Source of the DNA: Pseudomonadota bacterium
Lineage (GTDB): Bacteria; Pseudomonadota; Alphaproteobacteria; Acetobacterales; Acetobacteraceae
Length of the DNA: 64,000 nt
NCBI GenBank assembly: GCA_021805545.1
Contig: JAJZFB010000031.1
Coordinates: 17,657 to 81,656 of the forward strand
Direction: 5' to 3'
Below the pieces are notes generated by a model. That model did not search any database. It was not told where the DNA came from and saw only the letters and a list, made by a program, of their open reading frames with translations. A program made the translations under genes and the position numbers. Every line of letters starts with the position of its first letter. Position 1 is the stretch's first letter. Below are positions 34,193-43,273 of this stretch, piece after piece.

Positions 34193-35752
34193 ATGGGGCA
34201 AGATTTTTGGGCGGAACTGAAGGCGAACGCGGCCGCCGCCCCCACGCCAAAAATATTATATGCCAATGGCCAGGAACGGTTTCGCGGTTTTTCGGTGCGG
34301 TTTGGCGATATGCTGCTCGATTTCTCCCGCACCAGCCTCACCCAGCCCAGCCTGAACCTGCTGCTGGGCCTGGCCGCGCAGGCCAATGTGGAAGCCAAGC
34401 GCGATGCCATGTTCCGTGGCGAGAAGGTGAACAACACCGAGAACCGCGCCGTGCTGCACACGGCACTGCGCGCCCCGCGCGGCGCGTCCATTCTGGTGGA
34501 TGGCCAGAATGTGGTGCCCGCCGTGCATGAGACCCTGGACCGGCTTTTCGCCTTCGCCGAGGGCATCCGTTCCGGCGCCATCTCCGGCGCCAACGGCCAG
34601 GCTTTTACCGATGTGGTGAATATCGGCATTGGCGGCTCCGACCTTGGCCCGGTCATGGCCACCGGCGCGCTGGCCCCGTACCATGACGGCCCGCGCCTGC
34701 ATTTCTGCGCCAATGTCGATGCCGCGCAGATTACCGATATTCTCAAGCCGCTGGACCCGGCGCGCACGCTGTTCATCATCGCCTCCAAAACCTTCACCAC
34801 GGTGGAGACGATGACCAACGCCCAGACCGCCCGGCGCTGGATTGTGGAAAAACTGGGCGAGGCCGCGGTGAACGCGCATTTCTGCGCCGTTTCCACCGCG
34901 CTGGACAAGGTTGCCGCCTTCGGCATTTCGCCCGCGCGCGCCTTCGGCTTCTGGGACTGGGTGGGCGGGCGTTATTCCGTGTGGTCGGCCATCGGCCTGC
35001 CGGTGATGATCGCCATCGGCGCTGCGCATTTCCGCGCGTTCCTGGAAGGCGGCCACGCCATGGACGAGCATTTTTGTACCGCCCCGCTGGCGCAAAACCT
35101 GCCCGTGCTGCTCGCCCTTATTGGCATTTGGCACCGCAATGCGTGCGGCTACCCGGCCCGCGCCGTGCTGCCTTACGACCAGCGCCTGGCGCGCCTGCCC
35201 GCTTATTTGCAGCAGTTGGACATGGAGTCCAACGGCAAGGGCGTGGCGCGCGACGGTTCGCCCCGGCCCTACCCCGCCACTGGCCCGCTTGTGTTCGGCG
35301 AGCCGGGCACAAACGGGCAGCACGCCTTCTACCAGCTTCTGCACCAGGGCACGGATGTCATTCCGTGCGAGTTCCTCATCGCCGCCGAGGGGCACGAGCC
35401 GCATCTGCGCCATCATCACCAGCTGCTCATCGCCAATTGCCTGGCGCAGGCCCAGGCCCTGATGGTGGGGCGCACGCTGGAAGAGGCCAAGGGCAACCCG
35501 CACCGCGTATTCCCCGGTAACCGCCCCAGCATCACCCTGGCCTACCGCAAGCTCACCCCGCATACGCTGGGCCAGCTTATCGCGCTGTACGAGCACCGTA
35601 TTTTCACCGAAGCCGCCATCTGGGACATTAACGCCTTCGACCAATGGGGCGTGGAGCTGGGCAAGGCGCTGGCCACCCAGTTGCTGCCCGCCGTGCAAGG
35701 CAAGGAAGCGGCCGAACCCGCCTATGCCGGGATGCTGGAATTCCTAAGCTGA
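34193..35752 (+). CDS. pgi: Glucose-6-phosphate isomerase
   Basis: A 519-residue glycolytic/gluconeogenic isomerase. Signatures: [37 protein letters not shown], the PGI signature 1 region [20 protein letters not shown], and [13 protein letters not shown] followed by [15 protein letters not shown] (catalytic Glu/His). ATG 34193 was chosen because GAGG is 8 bases upstream; an ATG at 34169 would add 8 residues without a ribosome-binding site. Its 3' end overlaps the convergent response-regulator gene by 9 bases. Confidence 0.95.
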   Translation: MGQDFWAELKANAAAAPTPKILYANGQERFRGFSVRFGDMLLDFSRTSLTQPSLNLLLGLAAQANVEAKRDAMFRGEKVNNTENRAVLHTALRAPRGASILVDGQNVVPAVHETLDRLFAFAEGIRSGAISGANGQAFTDVVNIGIGGSDLGPVMATGALAPYHDGPRLHFCANVDAAQITDILKPLDPARTLFIIASKTFTTVETMTNAQTARRWIVEKLGEAAVNAHFCAVSTALDKVAAFGISPARAFGFWDWVGGRYSVWSAIGLPVMIAIGAAHFRAFLEGGHAMDEHFCTAPLAQNLPVLLALIGIWHRNACGYPARAVLPYDQRLARLPAYLQQLDMESNGKGVARDGSPRPYPATGPLVFGEPGTNGQHAFYQLLHQGTDVIPCEFLIAAEGHEPHLRHHHQLLIANCLAQAQALMVGRTLEEAKGNPHRVFPGNRPSITLAYRKLTPHTLGQLIALYEHRIFTEAAIWDINAFDQWGVELGKALATQLLPAVQGKEAAEPAYAGMLEFLS

Positions 35753-36121
35753 CTCCGCGCGGCGGCGATCATGCAGCGCCTCTACCCGGCCGACCAGATC
35801 GGCCATGGTGAATGGCTTCTCGATATAATCATCCACGCCGCTTTCCAGCCCCTGCATCCAGGCGTTCAGCCCGCCCATGCCAGAGAGGATGAGCGCCGGG
35901 GTTTCCACCTTCGCCCCGCGCAAATCGCGCAGCAGATTGGCGCCATCCACCCCGCCCGGTAGCTGACGGTCGAAAATCATCACATCGAACCGCCCGCGCA
36001 GCGCCGCCTCCATGCCCGCCGCGCCGTCTGCGGCATGGGTTACATCGTGGCTGGCGTCCGCCAGGCCTTCGCGCACCAGCTTGGCGACCGCCTCATCATC
36101 CTCGATCAGCAGAATCCGCAT
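35744..36121 (-). CDS. Single-domain (CheY-like) response regulator
   Basis: A 125-residue receiver domain without output domain. The phospho-acceptor Asp is in [12 protein letters not shown], the acidic pair in LLIEDDEAV, the switch Thr/Ser in LILSGMGG and the Lys in DYIEKPFTM, so it should be phosphorylatable. Start ATG 36121 follows CAGGAG. Divergent from the minimal histidine kinase at 36256, with which it probably forms a pair. Convergent 9-base overlap with pgi. Confidence 0.9.
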   Translation of the reverse strand: MRILLIEDDEAVAKLVREGLADASHDVTHAADGAAGMEAALRGRFDVMIFDRQLPGGVDGANLLRDLRGAKVETPALILSGMGGLNAWMQGLESGVDDYIEKPFTMADLVGRVEALHDRRRAESA

Positions 36122-36255
36122 ATTGCCAAACTCCTGTTTCAGGCAAAAACTGGGCTTATGTACTTGCAAAGCCATGATACCGGGCAACTAAGCCTAGCAC
36201 GGCCGGCCCTGTGGCTGAACAACCGCAAAATTATATTTGTGGTAATGGAACACTC

Positions 36256-36912
36256 ATGACCCCGCCGGACGAAGCGCCAAGCCCGGCGCAAGATGCTGCA
36301 TTGGCGCAATTTGCCGCCAGGGTGGCGCATGATTTCAATAATCTGCTTACCGGCATCCTTGGTAATTTGGAATTGCTGCAATTACGCGCGGCGCGGCAGA
36401 ATTGCGCCGGGCTGGATGGCTACCTGGCAGGCGCCAGCAGCGCTGGCGGCCGCGCCGTGGCCCTGGCCGGGCGGCTTATGGCGTTTTCTGGCTGCAATGC
36501 CGGCCCGGCCGTGCCCGTGCTGGCCGATGCGGTGCTCAGCCGCTTTGTGGACCAGGCCGATTGCCGCCCCGGCGCGCCCGGCGCCATATTGCTGTGCGAC
36601 CCGGACCAGCTTGAGCTGGCCATTGCCGAGCTGGTGGAAAATGGCCGCGTGACGGGCGGGCAGGTCACGCTCAGCTCTTCGGCTGTGGCGGACAGCGTCA
36701 TCATCACCGTGCGGGATACCGGCCATGGCATGGCGCCAGAAATTCTGCGCCGCGCCCGCGAACCGTTTTTTACCACCAGCGGCAATGCCACCGGGCATGG
36801 CCTGGGGCTGGCCATCGTGGAACGCATGATGGACGGCCTTGGCGGCACCATGGCCATCGCTTCAGCCCCGGGCCAGGGCTGCACGGTCACGCTGCGCCTG
36901 CCGCGCTCATAA
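36256..36912 (+). CDS. Minimal soluble sensor histidine kinase
   Basis: A 218-residue kinase made only of a DHp and a catalytic ATPase domain. H-box VAHDFNNLLTGILGNLELL is at about residues 24-42 (phospho-His in AHDFN, HWE/FixL-like group), N box ELVENGR, G1 DTGHGM, F box EPFFTT and G2 GHGLGLAIVERMM. No membrane segment, PAS, GAF or other sensor domain is present, so the signal must come from a partner protein. Divergent from a single-domain response regulator. ATG 36256 chosen; an in-frame GTG at 36211 would add 15 residues. Confidence 0.88.
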   Translation: MTPPDEAPSPAQDAALAQFAARVAHDFNNLLTGILGNLELLQLRAARQNCAGLDGYLAGASSAGGRAVALAGRLMAFSGCNAGPAVPVLADAVLSRFVDQADCRPGAPGAILLCDPDQLELAIAELVENGRVTGGQVTLSSSAVADSVIITVRDTGHGMAPEILRRAREPFFTTSGNATGHGLGLAIVERMMDGLGGTMAIASAPGQGCTVTLRLPRS

Positions 36913-37596
36913 CCCGGCCAGCGCGCCATCGCGCGCCCCGGTGAGAAACAGCCGCGTGCGGTAGATAATATGCCGGTCGAAATCGGCGTGCGAAACGCTC
37001 TCCCACGCCGTGGATTGCACCGAGCCGAGCACCACCATGAGCAGAAACGCCCCCGCCGCATCCTCGGCATCCGGCACATCCTGGCCCGGGCGCAGGCGGC
37101 GGCGGAATAAATCGGCCAGATAGCCCGAGGTGGGTTCCGCCATGCGGTCCCATAAATAGGCGGCAATCTCGGGCATACGGAAAATCTCGGTATTGGCGAT
37201 GCGCAGCAGGCGCATGCCCGAGGGCGTGCGGAGCTTGTTCACCCATAGCCGGGCGATGCTCAGCAGCGTCTCCTGCAAATCCTCGCGCTCGGCCGCGTGC
37301 AACTGCGCCACGGGCACAATCCATTCATCTATGGCCTGCTGCAGCGCCGCCTTGAAGAGGGTCGTCTTGTCGCCATAGCGGGCATAAATGGTGCGGCGGG
37401 ACATGCCGATGGCGCCTGAAATGGCGTCGATGGTCGTTGCCTCGAACCCGTTCTGCAGGAACAAATCCAGCGCCTTATCCATCAGCTCCTGGTTACGCGC
37501 CGCAATCTGCTCGCGCGTTGGCCGCCCAGGGCTGCGCCCAGGCGCGCGCGGCGCCTTTTCCGCCTTGCCGGTGAACAGCGCCACGCCAGGCTTCAT
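36907..37596 (-). CDS. TetR-family transcriptional regulator
   Basis: A 229-residue regulator. The HTH is ATTIDAISGAIGMSRRTIYA followed by RYGDKTTLF, with a conserved-looking C-terminal TetR ligand domain (RLWVNKLRTPSGMRLLRI, FRMPEIAAYLWDR). A basic, Pro/Arg-rich N-terminal tail of about 25 residues precedes the HTH. Divergent from the Rieske oxygenase at 37775; it most likely represses that gene. Its stop overlaps the end of the histidine kinase gene by 6 bases (convergent). The start is the ATG at 37596; the longer reading upstream lies in the divergent promoter region. Confidence 0.88.
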   Translation of the reverse strand: MKPGVALFTGKAEKAPRAPGRSPGRPTREQIAARNQELMDKALDLFLQNGFEATTIDAISGAIGMSRRTIYARYGDKTTLFKAALQQAIDEWIVPVAQLHAAEREDLQETLLSIARLWVNKLRTPSGMRLLRIANTEIFRMPEIAAYLWDRMAEPTSGYLADLFRRRLRPGQDVPDAEDAAGAFLLMVVLGSVQSTAWESVSHADFDRHIIYRTRLFLTGARDGALAGL

Positions 37597-37656
37597 ACGG
37601 CCCAGGCCGGCAGGGGAGAGCGTTTGCACATATTGCACCAATAACCATGCCAAGCC

Positions 37657-37668
37657 GCTTTGCAAAGC
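37657..37668. promoter_or_regulatory. Palindrome GCTTTGCAAAGC, TetR operator candidate
   Basis: Perfect 12-bp palindrome, extended imperfectly to 18 bp (GCCGCTTTGCAAAGCTGC), in the 178-bp gap between the tetR-family gene and the Rieske oxygenase. The 13-mer TTTGCAAAGCTGC recurs at about 39825-39837, downstream of the oxygenase unit. Confidence 0.5.
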
Positions 37669-37774
37669 TGCACATAAAAGAGAATGTACCCTATCATTAT
37701 TATTGATTCGCGATCTCCGCCACGCTAACTTGCAATCCGCGCGGCCCGCCGCGGGCCAGAAAAAGGAAACAGCC

Positions 37775-39130
37775 ATGGACAGCGTGATTAAAGGCGAATG
37801 GATCAAGACGACCAAACACATGTCGGAGCTGGATTTCGGCCAGCTCAACATGAGCATCAGCACGGACCGCTACACCTCGCCCGAATTTCAGGCGCGCGAG
37901 CGTGAGCTGGTATGGATGAAAACCTGGCAGATCGTGGGCCGGGCCGATGAGCTGGCCAATGCGGGCGACTGGAAAACCTGCCAGATTTTCGGCCAATCCT
38001 ACATCATTGCCCGCGGCAAGGACGGCAAGCTGCGCGGCTTCGTCAATTCCTGCCGCCATCGCGGCAACGCGCTGTGCCAGGGCAAGGGCAACTCACCCCG
38101 CCTGCTCTGCCAGTACCATCTTTGGTCCTACGGGCTGGACGGCAAGCTCATCGGCGTGGGCCGGCCGGACATGGTGGGGCCGATCGACAAGGCCGCGCAT
38201 GGGCTGATCGAGGTGCCGGTGGATACCGCGCTTGGCTTCATCTTCCTCAACCCGGACCAGAACGCGAAACCACTCGCGGAATATCTTGGCAAGGAGGTGC
38301 TGGAAGGCCTGGCCCCATACAAGCTGGACGAGATGACCCCGGTGGGCATGGATGTGCGCGAAGCGCTGAACTGCAACTGGAAAGTGGTGATAGACGCCTT
38401 TTCCGAGGGTTACCACATTATCGGCGTGCACCCCGAGCTGCTCTCGGTCATCGACCCCGAGGCGGGCAAGGTCTGGCACGGTTTTTATGGCGACCACGGC
38501 ATGGCCTATTCGCCATTCGAGGTGAAGAACGCGCAAGGCGCGGGGCTGGAAGAGCAGGTTGCGGGCATACACGCTCTGCCCGGCACCTTCCCCACCGTAA
38601 CGGAAGTGCTGCCGCGTTTCGATGCGCTGGTGGCGGCGTATCGCGGCGCCGATGGCAAGCTCGCCTTCCCCGAGGGCGTGACCGTGCGCACATTGCTGCA
38701 ACAGGCCACGCGCGAGACGCTTTCCGTCAAGGGGCTGGATGTAAGCGGCCTGACCGATGAGCAGATGAGCGACAGCCAGGGCTGGTTCCTGTTCCCTAAT
38801 TTCTTCATGACCATCCGCGCGGGCGAGGCCACGGTCATCATGTCCGTTCCGCACCCCGATGGCGACCCCAACCGCTGCATCTGGCACGTAACCGCCTATA
38901 TGTGGCTGCCGCCGGAGCTGCGCGCGCCCTACCGGGCCGAGCTGGTGGAGGTGAAGGAACCAGGCAGCTACCCGTATTTCCTGGCCTTGCAGCAGGATTA
39001 CGACCAGATGGAGCGCCAGCAGAAAGGCCTGCGCAACGCCGCCTTCACCAGCATGACTCTGGCGCGTGAGGAGGTGAGCATCGCCCGCTTCCATATGGTG
39101 CTGGACCGCTACCTGGCCGCCCGCACCTGA
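37775..39130 (+). CDS. Rieske non-heme iron oxygenase, large (alpha) subunit
   Basis: A 451-residue ring-hydroxylating-type oxygenase. The Rieske [2Fe-2S] ligands are Cys-x-His in NSCRHRGNALC and Cys-x2-His in LLCQYHLWSYG (about residues 90-112). The mononuclear iron site is in DAFSEGYHIIGVHPELL with two His residues, and the bridging Asp precedes it. ATG 37775 follows AAAAAGGAAAC. No ferredoxin or reductase gene is adjacent. The next gene encodes a SnoaL/NTF2-like protein in the place where a beta subunit would be. The substrate is unknown; TetR control suggests an inducible catabolic or detoxifying role. Confidence 0.9.
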   Translation: MDSVIKGEWIKTTKHMSELDFGQLNMSISTDRYTSPEFQARERELVWMKTWQIVGRADELANAGDWKTCQIFGQSYIIARGKDGKLRGFVNSCRHRGNALCQGKGNSPRLLCQYHLWSYGLDGKLIGVGRPDMVGPIDKAAHGLIEVPVDTALGFIFLNPDQNAKPLAEYLGKEVLEGLAPYKLDEMTPVGMDVREALNCNWKVVIDAFSEGYHIIGVHPELLSVIDPEAGKVWHGFYGDHGMAYSPFEVKNAQGAGLEEQVAGIHALPGTFPTVTEVLPRFDALVAAYRGADGKLAFPEGVTVRTLLQQATRETLSVKGLDVSGLTDEQMSDSQGWFLFPNFFMTIRAGEATVIMSVPHPDGDPNRCIWHVTAYMWLPPELRAPYRAELVEVKEPGSYPYFLALQQDYDQMERQQKGLRNAAFTSMTLAREEVSIARFHMVLDRYLAART

Positions 39131-39158
39131 CCCCGTCATTCCAACGAAAGAGATCATA

Positions 39159-39629
39159 ATGGTTCTGCAAGAAATCGCCGATGTTGCCGGCAATTACACC
39201 GGCCTGTCGCGCAAGGTGCTCGATTATAGCCTGCTGATGAAGCAGCTCGTGGACGCCGCCAAGAAGCCCGGCTTTACCGAAGCCGCTTGGGCGCCGCTCG
39301 CCGCGCTGGTGGATACGGAAACATTCGAGCGCACCGGCAACTTCAAAGAAGTGATGCGCTGGCCTGACTACATCGGCTTCCTCACCGGCTGGGCGAAAAC
39401 ATCCGGCTGGGAAGGCTCCTTCAAACGCATCACCGAGGCCCCCAATTTGGTGCTGCTGGAACTGGAGGAACGCAGCGAAGTGGCCGGCCACCACAGCGTG
39501 GTGAATTCCGTCTCGGTTTACGAGTTCAACGATGCAGGCAAGATCACGCATCTCGGCATCTATTTGCAGATGGAACTGCCTGATCCCGCGATGCTGCAGA
39601 GCTATGAGGGAGTGAATATTTCGGGGTGA
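39159..39629 (+). CDS. SnoaL/NTF2-like protein paired with the Rieske oxygenase
   Basis: A 156-residue alpha+beta protein whose pattern (FKEVMRWPDYIGFLTGWAK; LVLLELEERSEVAGHHSVVN; SVYEFNDAGKITHLGIYLQM) fits the SnoaL-like NTF2 fold. Ring-hydroxylating dioxygenase beta subunits share that fold, so it could be a divergent structural partner or a separate hydrolase/isomerase acting on the product. It starts 28 bases after the oxygenase stop, probably in the same transcript. Confidence 0.65.
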   Translation: MVLQEIADVAGNYTGLSRKVLDYSLLMKQLVDAAKKPGFTEAAWAPLAALVDTETFERTGNFKEVMRWPDYIGFLTGWAKTSGWEGSFKRITEAPNLVLLELEERSEVAGHHSVVNSVSVYEFNDAGKITHLGIYLQMELPDPAMLQSYEGVNISG

Positions 39630-39938
39630 GATGCTGCGCGTTGGAATGGAGGGTAAGCCCGCTTCTACCGTGGCGTTCAGAAATCAGAAACTAGCGATCC
39701 TGATTTTCCGGCGTATACCGGATATCTCCAGGCCCTAAATCTCCAGGCCCTTTGCGTTGAAAACATCTTCAGACCCTGCCTGGCACGCTTGAATTATTCT
39801 CCAGTACGTTCGCAGGATTGCCGTTTTGCAAAGCTGCGCCGTTTGGTTGGGCGGACCAAATGCTGGCACGGCGGCCAGCCATTCGGTATCCGCCAGAATG
39901 GGTAATAATGTTAAGCAAACGCAGGCCTGGGCAGGGTT
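39630..39938. other. Intergenic region with short tandem duplication
   Basis: No gene supported in 309 bp. ATCTCCAGGCCCT occurs at 39724-39736 and again at 39739-39751. The 13-mer TTTGCAAAGCTGC shared with the TetR/Rieske promoter region lies at about 39825-39837. Confidence 0.5.
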
Positions 39939-41288
39939 TCACACGTTCAGCAGCAAATGCTCACGCTCCCAGGATGAAATGACGCGCAGATAGGTCTCGT
40001 ATTCCAGCCGCTTCACGGCCACCAGCACATCCACCAGCTTGTCACCCAGAATTTCGCGCATGGGTGTGCTGCCGTTCATCAAGTCCAGCGCGTGAGAAAG
40101 CTCGCGCGGCAGGGTGTATTCGCCGGTATAGGCGCTGCCCGTGGTTTCAGGTGTGGGCTCCAGCTTTTCCACCATGCCCAAATAACCGCAGGCCAGCGTG
40201 GCGGCAAAGGCAAGATACGGGTTGGCATCCGCACCCGGCACGCGGTTTTCCACGCGCATGGCCTCCGCGCCGCCAAACGGCACGCGCAGCCCGCATGTCC
40301 GGTTATCGTAACCCCATTGCAGGTTGATGGGCGCGTTGGAAAAGCGCGTGAGGCGGCGGTAGGAATTCACGTTGGGCGCGAAGATGGGCATGACCGCCGG
40401 AATATATTTTTGCAGCCCCGCAATGTAGTTGCGGAACAGCTTGCTGGCCTTGCCATCCTTGCCGGCGAAGAGGTTCTTGCCTGTCTCTGGATGCACGATG
40501 CTCTGGTGCACATGCATGGCCGAACCAGGCTCCCCGCCCATGGGCTTGGACATGAAGGTGGCATAAATATCGTGCCGCAGCGCCACCTCGCGCACCGTGC
40601 GCTTGAACAGGAACACCTGGTCGGCCAGATGCAGCGGGTTGCCGTGCAGGAAGTTGATTTCCACCTGCGCAGCACCTTCCTCATGGATCAGCGTATCCAA
40701 ATCCATTTCCTGCAAATCGCAGAAATCGTACATTTCCTCGAACAGCGGATCGAACTCGTTCACCGCGTCGATGGAATAGCTCTGGCGCCCGGTTTCCTGG
40801 CGGCCGGAGCGGCCAACGGGCGGGACCAGCGGGTAATCCGGGTCGGTATTGCGGCCAACGAGGTAGAATTCCAGCTCCGGCGCCAGAACCGGCTGCCAGC
40901 CTTTTTCCTCATACATGTTCAGCACACGCTGCAGCACTTGCCGAGGCGCCATCGGCACCGGCGTGCCGTTCGCGTATTGGCAATCATGGATGATCTGCGC
41001 GGTGGGTTCGTGCGCCCAGGGCACGAGGCGGACAGTGGAGGCATCGGGGATCAGCTTGATGTCGATGATCGCCGGGTTTGTCAGCGTATCCTCGGGGTCG
41101 TCCGGGTATTCGCCGGTAACGGACTGGATGAAGATGGCTTCCGGCAAACGCGGCGCGCCGCCCTTCAGGAATTTCTGCGCCGGCATGATCTTGCCGCGCG
41201 GTATGCCGGTAATATCCGGCACCATGCATTCAACCTCGGTAATGCGGTGTTCGTCGAACCATTCTTTTAAGTCGATTTCTGTACTCAT
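39939..41288 (-). CDS. puuA: Glutamine synthetase-like gamma-glutamylputrescine synthetase
   Basis: A 449-residue member of the glutamine synthetase superfamily. Core motifs: EVECMVPDITGIPRGKIMPA, LAPELEFYLV, EEGAAQVEINFLHG, SAMHVHQS (ATP/metal loop), NSYRRLTRFSNAP and ENRVPGADANPYL. The first enzyme of the PuuA polyamine route joins glutamate to putrescine. The assignment to PuuA rather than GlnA rests on length and on its position in an operon with a putrescine-type ABC transporter and beside a PuuR-like regulator. Last gene of the minus-strand pot-puu unit. Confidence 0.85.
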   Translation of the reverse strand: MSTEIDLKEWFDEHRITEVECMVPDITGIPRGKIMPAQKFLKGGAPRLPEAIFIQSVTGEYPDDPEDTLTNPAIIDIKLIPDASTVRLVPWAHEPTAQIIHDCQYANGTPVPMAPRQVLQRVLNMYEEKGWQPVLAPELEFYLVGRNTDPDYPLVPPVGRSGRQETGRQSYSIDAVNEFDPLFEEMYDFCDLQEMDLDTLIHEEGAAQVEINFLHGNPLHLADQVFLFKRTVREVALRHDIYATFMSKPMGGEPGSAMHVHQSIVHPETGKNLFAGKDGKASKLFRNYIAGLQKYIPAVMPIFAPNVNSYRRLTRFSNAPINLQWGYDNRTCGLRVPFGGAEAMRVENRVPGADANPYLAFAATLACGYLGMVEKLEPTPETTGSAYTGEYTLPRELSHALDLMNGSTPMREILGDKLVDVLVAVKRLEYETYLRVISSWEREHLLLNV

Positions 41289-41300
41289 AATATCCTCGGT

Positions 41301-41332
41301 AAAAGGCCCTCCCTGGTGTGCCAGAGAGGGCC
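41301..41332 (-). terminator. Stem-loop with short T-run between potF and puuA
   Basis: Arms of 12 bp with one mismatch (GGCCCTCCCTGG/CCAGAGAGGGCC), loop TGTG, followed on the minus strand by four T residues. It lies 8 bases after the potF stop and before puuA, so it may partly terminate transcription or stabilise the potF message. Confidence 0.6.
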
Positions 41333-41339
41333 GGACGAA

Positions 41340-42413
41340 TTATTGTTTCGCAGCCGTCCATATGGCGTTGAACAGCTTGAGCTTGGCGCCCGCCAGCGGC
41401 GGCAGGAAGTGCAGCAGCTTGAAGTCGGCAGGTGTCGGCGACACCAGCTCGGTCTTCAGGCTGGGGTCCAGCATTGGCTGCGCGGCGGCGTTGGGGCTGC
41501 TATACGCGTTGTAGTTGGACAGCGCGGCCCCTTCCTTGGCGTTCAGGATGAAGTTGATGAATTCCAGGCCCAGCTTGGGGTTGGGCGCATGGGCGGGAAT
41601 TGCCATGGTATCCACCCAGATTTCCGTGCCTTCCTTGGGCAGGTAGAAGCCAATATCCTTGCCGGAGCCATCGGCGTAGCTGGCGGCGACATCGCCATTG
41701 AACACCATGCCGGCGGAATTGACCTTGGCCTTCAACTGGTCGCGCTCAGGCAGGCCATCGACGAAACCAGCGAAGTTCTTGCGCTTGCGGGTTTCCTGGA
41801 TCAGCTTGGCCGCGGCCAGCCAGTCGGCCTTGGTGTCGCAGGCAAACCCGTAGCCCAGATAGGCGCAGGCGGCGCCAATCGTATCCTGCCCGCTGCCGCT
41901 CATCAGTGTGAACGGATAGGTGGGGTTAATTTTGGGGTTGAACAGCAGGCCCCAGCTATGCACGGGATCCTTGATCTGGTCCTTCAGATAGCCAATGCCC
42001 GTGGTGCCCCATTGGTAGGGGATGGAGTATTTATCGCCCGGATCATAGGTGGGGTTCTGGAACTTCACAGCCAGATTCTTGAAATTCGGAATCGCGCTAC
42101 GGTCGAGCGGCTGGATCAGCCCTTCCGCCACCAGGCGGGCCACATAGTAGCTGGACGGCACAACCACATCATATTGCGAATCAGCACCAGCTTTCAGCTT
42201 GGCTTCCATTTCGGAGTTCGAATCATAATCGGTTTCGACCACCTTGCAGCCGCACTGTTTTTCAAACGTCTTCACCATGGCGGGGTCGATGTAGTCGGAC
42301 CAGGTGAACAGGTTGAGCGTTGGCTCGGCGGCGCGGGCGGGCGGCGGCAGCGCAAAGGCCCCAAGGATGGCGGCGCAACCCGCGCCGAGCAAAAATGATT
42401 TTAGCTTGGTCAT
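41340..42413 (-). CDS. potF: Periplasmic polyamine-binding protein
   Basis: A 357-residue PotF/PotD-type substrate-binding protein. Signal peptide cleavage near AARA-AEPT; mature start LNLFTWSDYIDP is typical of polyamine receptors, as are GCKVVETDYDSNSEMEAKL, YDVVVPSSYYVARL, and PYQWGTTGIGYL. The aromatic and acidic residues of the ligand pocket are present. Fourth gene in transcription order after potG, potH and potI. Confidence 0.92.
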   Translation of the reverse strand: MTKLKSFLLGAGCAAILGAFALPPPARAAEPTLNLFTWSDYIDPAMVKTFEKQCGCKVVETDYDSNSEMEAKLKAGADSQYDVVVPSSYYVARLVAEGLIQPLDRSAIPNFKNLAVKFQNPTYDPGDKYSIPYQWGTTGIGYLKDQIKDPVHSWGLLFNPKINPTYPFTLMSGSGQDTIGAACAYLGYGFACDTKADWLAAAKLIQETRKRKNFAGFVDGLPERDQLKAKVNSAGMVFNGDVAASYADGSGKDIGFYLPKEGTEIWVDTMAIPAHAPNPKLGLEFINFILNAKEGAALSNYNAYSSPNAAAQPMLDPSLKTELVSPTPADFKLLHFLPPLAGAKLKLFNAIWTAAKQ

Positions 42414-42430
42414 GAATTTCTCCTCTGGTG

Positions 42431-43273
42431 TTAAGCAACAGCCGGAATCTGGCGGCTGCGTTGTTGTTGGTGGCGGGTAACAAAGTAGTAGAGCAAGGCA
42501 ACGCCAATAACAGTGGCGATCATAAGGCTGCCAAGGGCGTTGATCTCAGGCGAAGACCCTTTGCGCGCGATGGCGCTGTAGATGTAGATGGGCAGGGTAA
42601 CACTGCCCGGGCCGGCGGTGAAGAAGCTGATGGTGAAGTCGTCGATGGACAAGGTGATGGCAAGCAGGAAACCGCCGATCAGTGCCGGGCGGACGACCGG
42701 AATGGTAAGATAGAGAAAGGATTTGAGCGGGTTGGCGTAAAGGTCCTGCGACGCCTCGAACAAATTAGGGTCCAACCCGGTAAGGCGCGCATAGACCACC
42801 AGCGCCACGTAAGGCGACTGGAAGGTGACATGGGCAATACCCATGGTGAGCAGCCCGGCGGAGAGCAGGCCGGTATATTCATGTACAAGGTTGAAGAAAA
42901 TCAGCTCGGAAATGCCAAAAACCAGGCTGGGCATGATGATGGGCATATAGATGATGAGGCTGGGCAGCGTGCCTGCCCAGAAACCGCCGCCCGTGGCGGG
43001 GCGGAACCGGTTGAGGCCAAACCCCATGAGCGTGCCAAGCGCCGTGCCCAGAATCGCTGAGCCGAACGCCAGGGTGATGGAACGCCGCAATGCCGCCAGC
43101 ACCAGGGGGTCGTTGAACAACGCCCCATACGCCGCGGCATTGATGCCCGGATGGTGCAGCGACGGGGCAAACGAGAAAATGGCGATGACGGAAAGCGGCA
43201 GGTAAAGCAACGCATATACGGGCAGGCTGAGACCAAACAGGCCGCGCCTGATGCCGCGGGGGATGTTGCTCAC
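42431..43273 (-). CDS. potI: Polyamine ABC transporter permease (PotI/PotC type)
   Basis: A 280-residue inner-membrane permease with six hydrophobic segments and the EAA-type cytoplasmic loop in LFEASQDLYANPLKSFLYLT. Typical PotI features: YAPLSxxAIFSF-equivalent YLPLSVIAIFSF and SIDDFTISFFTAGPGSVTLP. Starts with GTG at 43273, overlapping the potH stop by 4 bases (GTGA). Its stop is 17 bases before the potF start. Confidence 0.92.
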   Translation of the reverse strand: MSNIPRGIRRGLFGLSLPVYALLYLPLSVIAIFSFAPSLHHPGINAAAYGALFNDPLVLAALRRSITLAFGSAILGTALGTLMGFGLNRFRPATGGGFWAGTLPSLIIYMPIIMPSLVFGISELIFFNLVHEYTGLLSAGLLTMGIAHVTFQSPYVALVVYARLTGLDPNLFEASQDLYANPLKSFLYLTIPVVRPALIGGFLLAITLSIDDFTISFFTAGPGSVTLPIYIYSAIARKGSSPEINALGSLMIATVIGVALLYYFVTRHQQQRSRQIPAVA

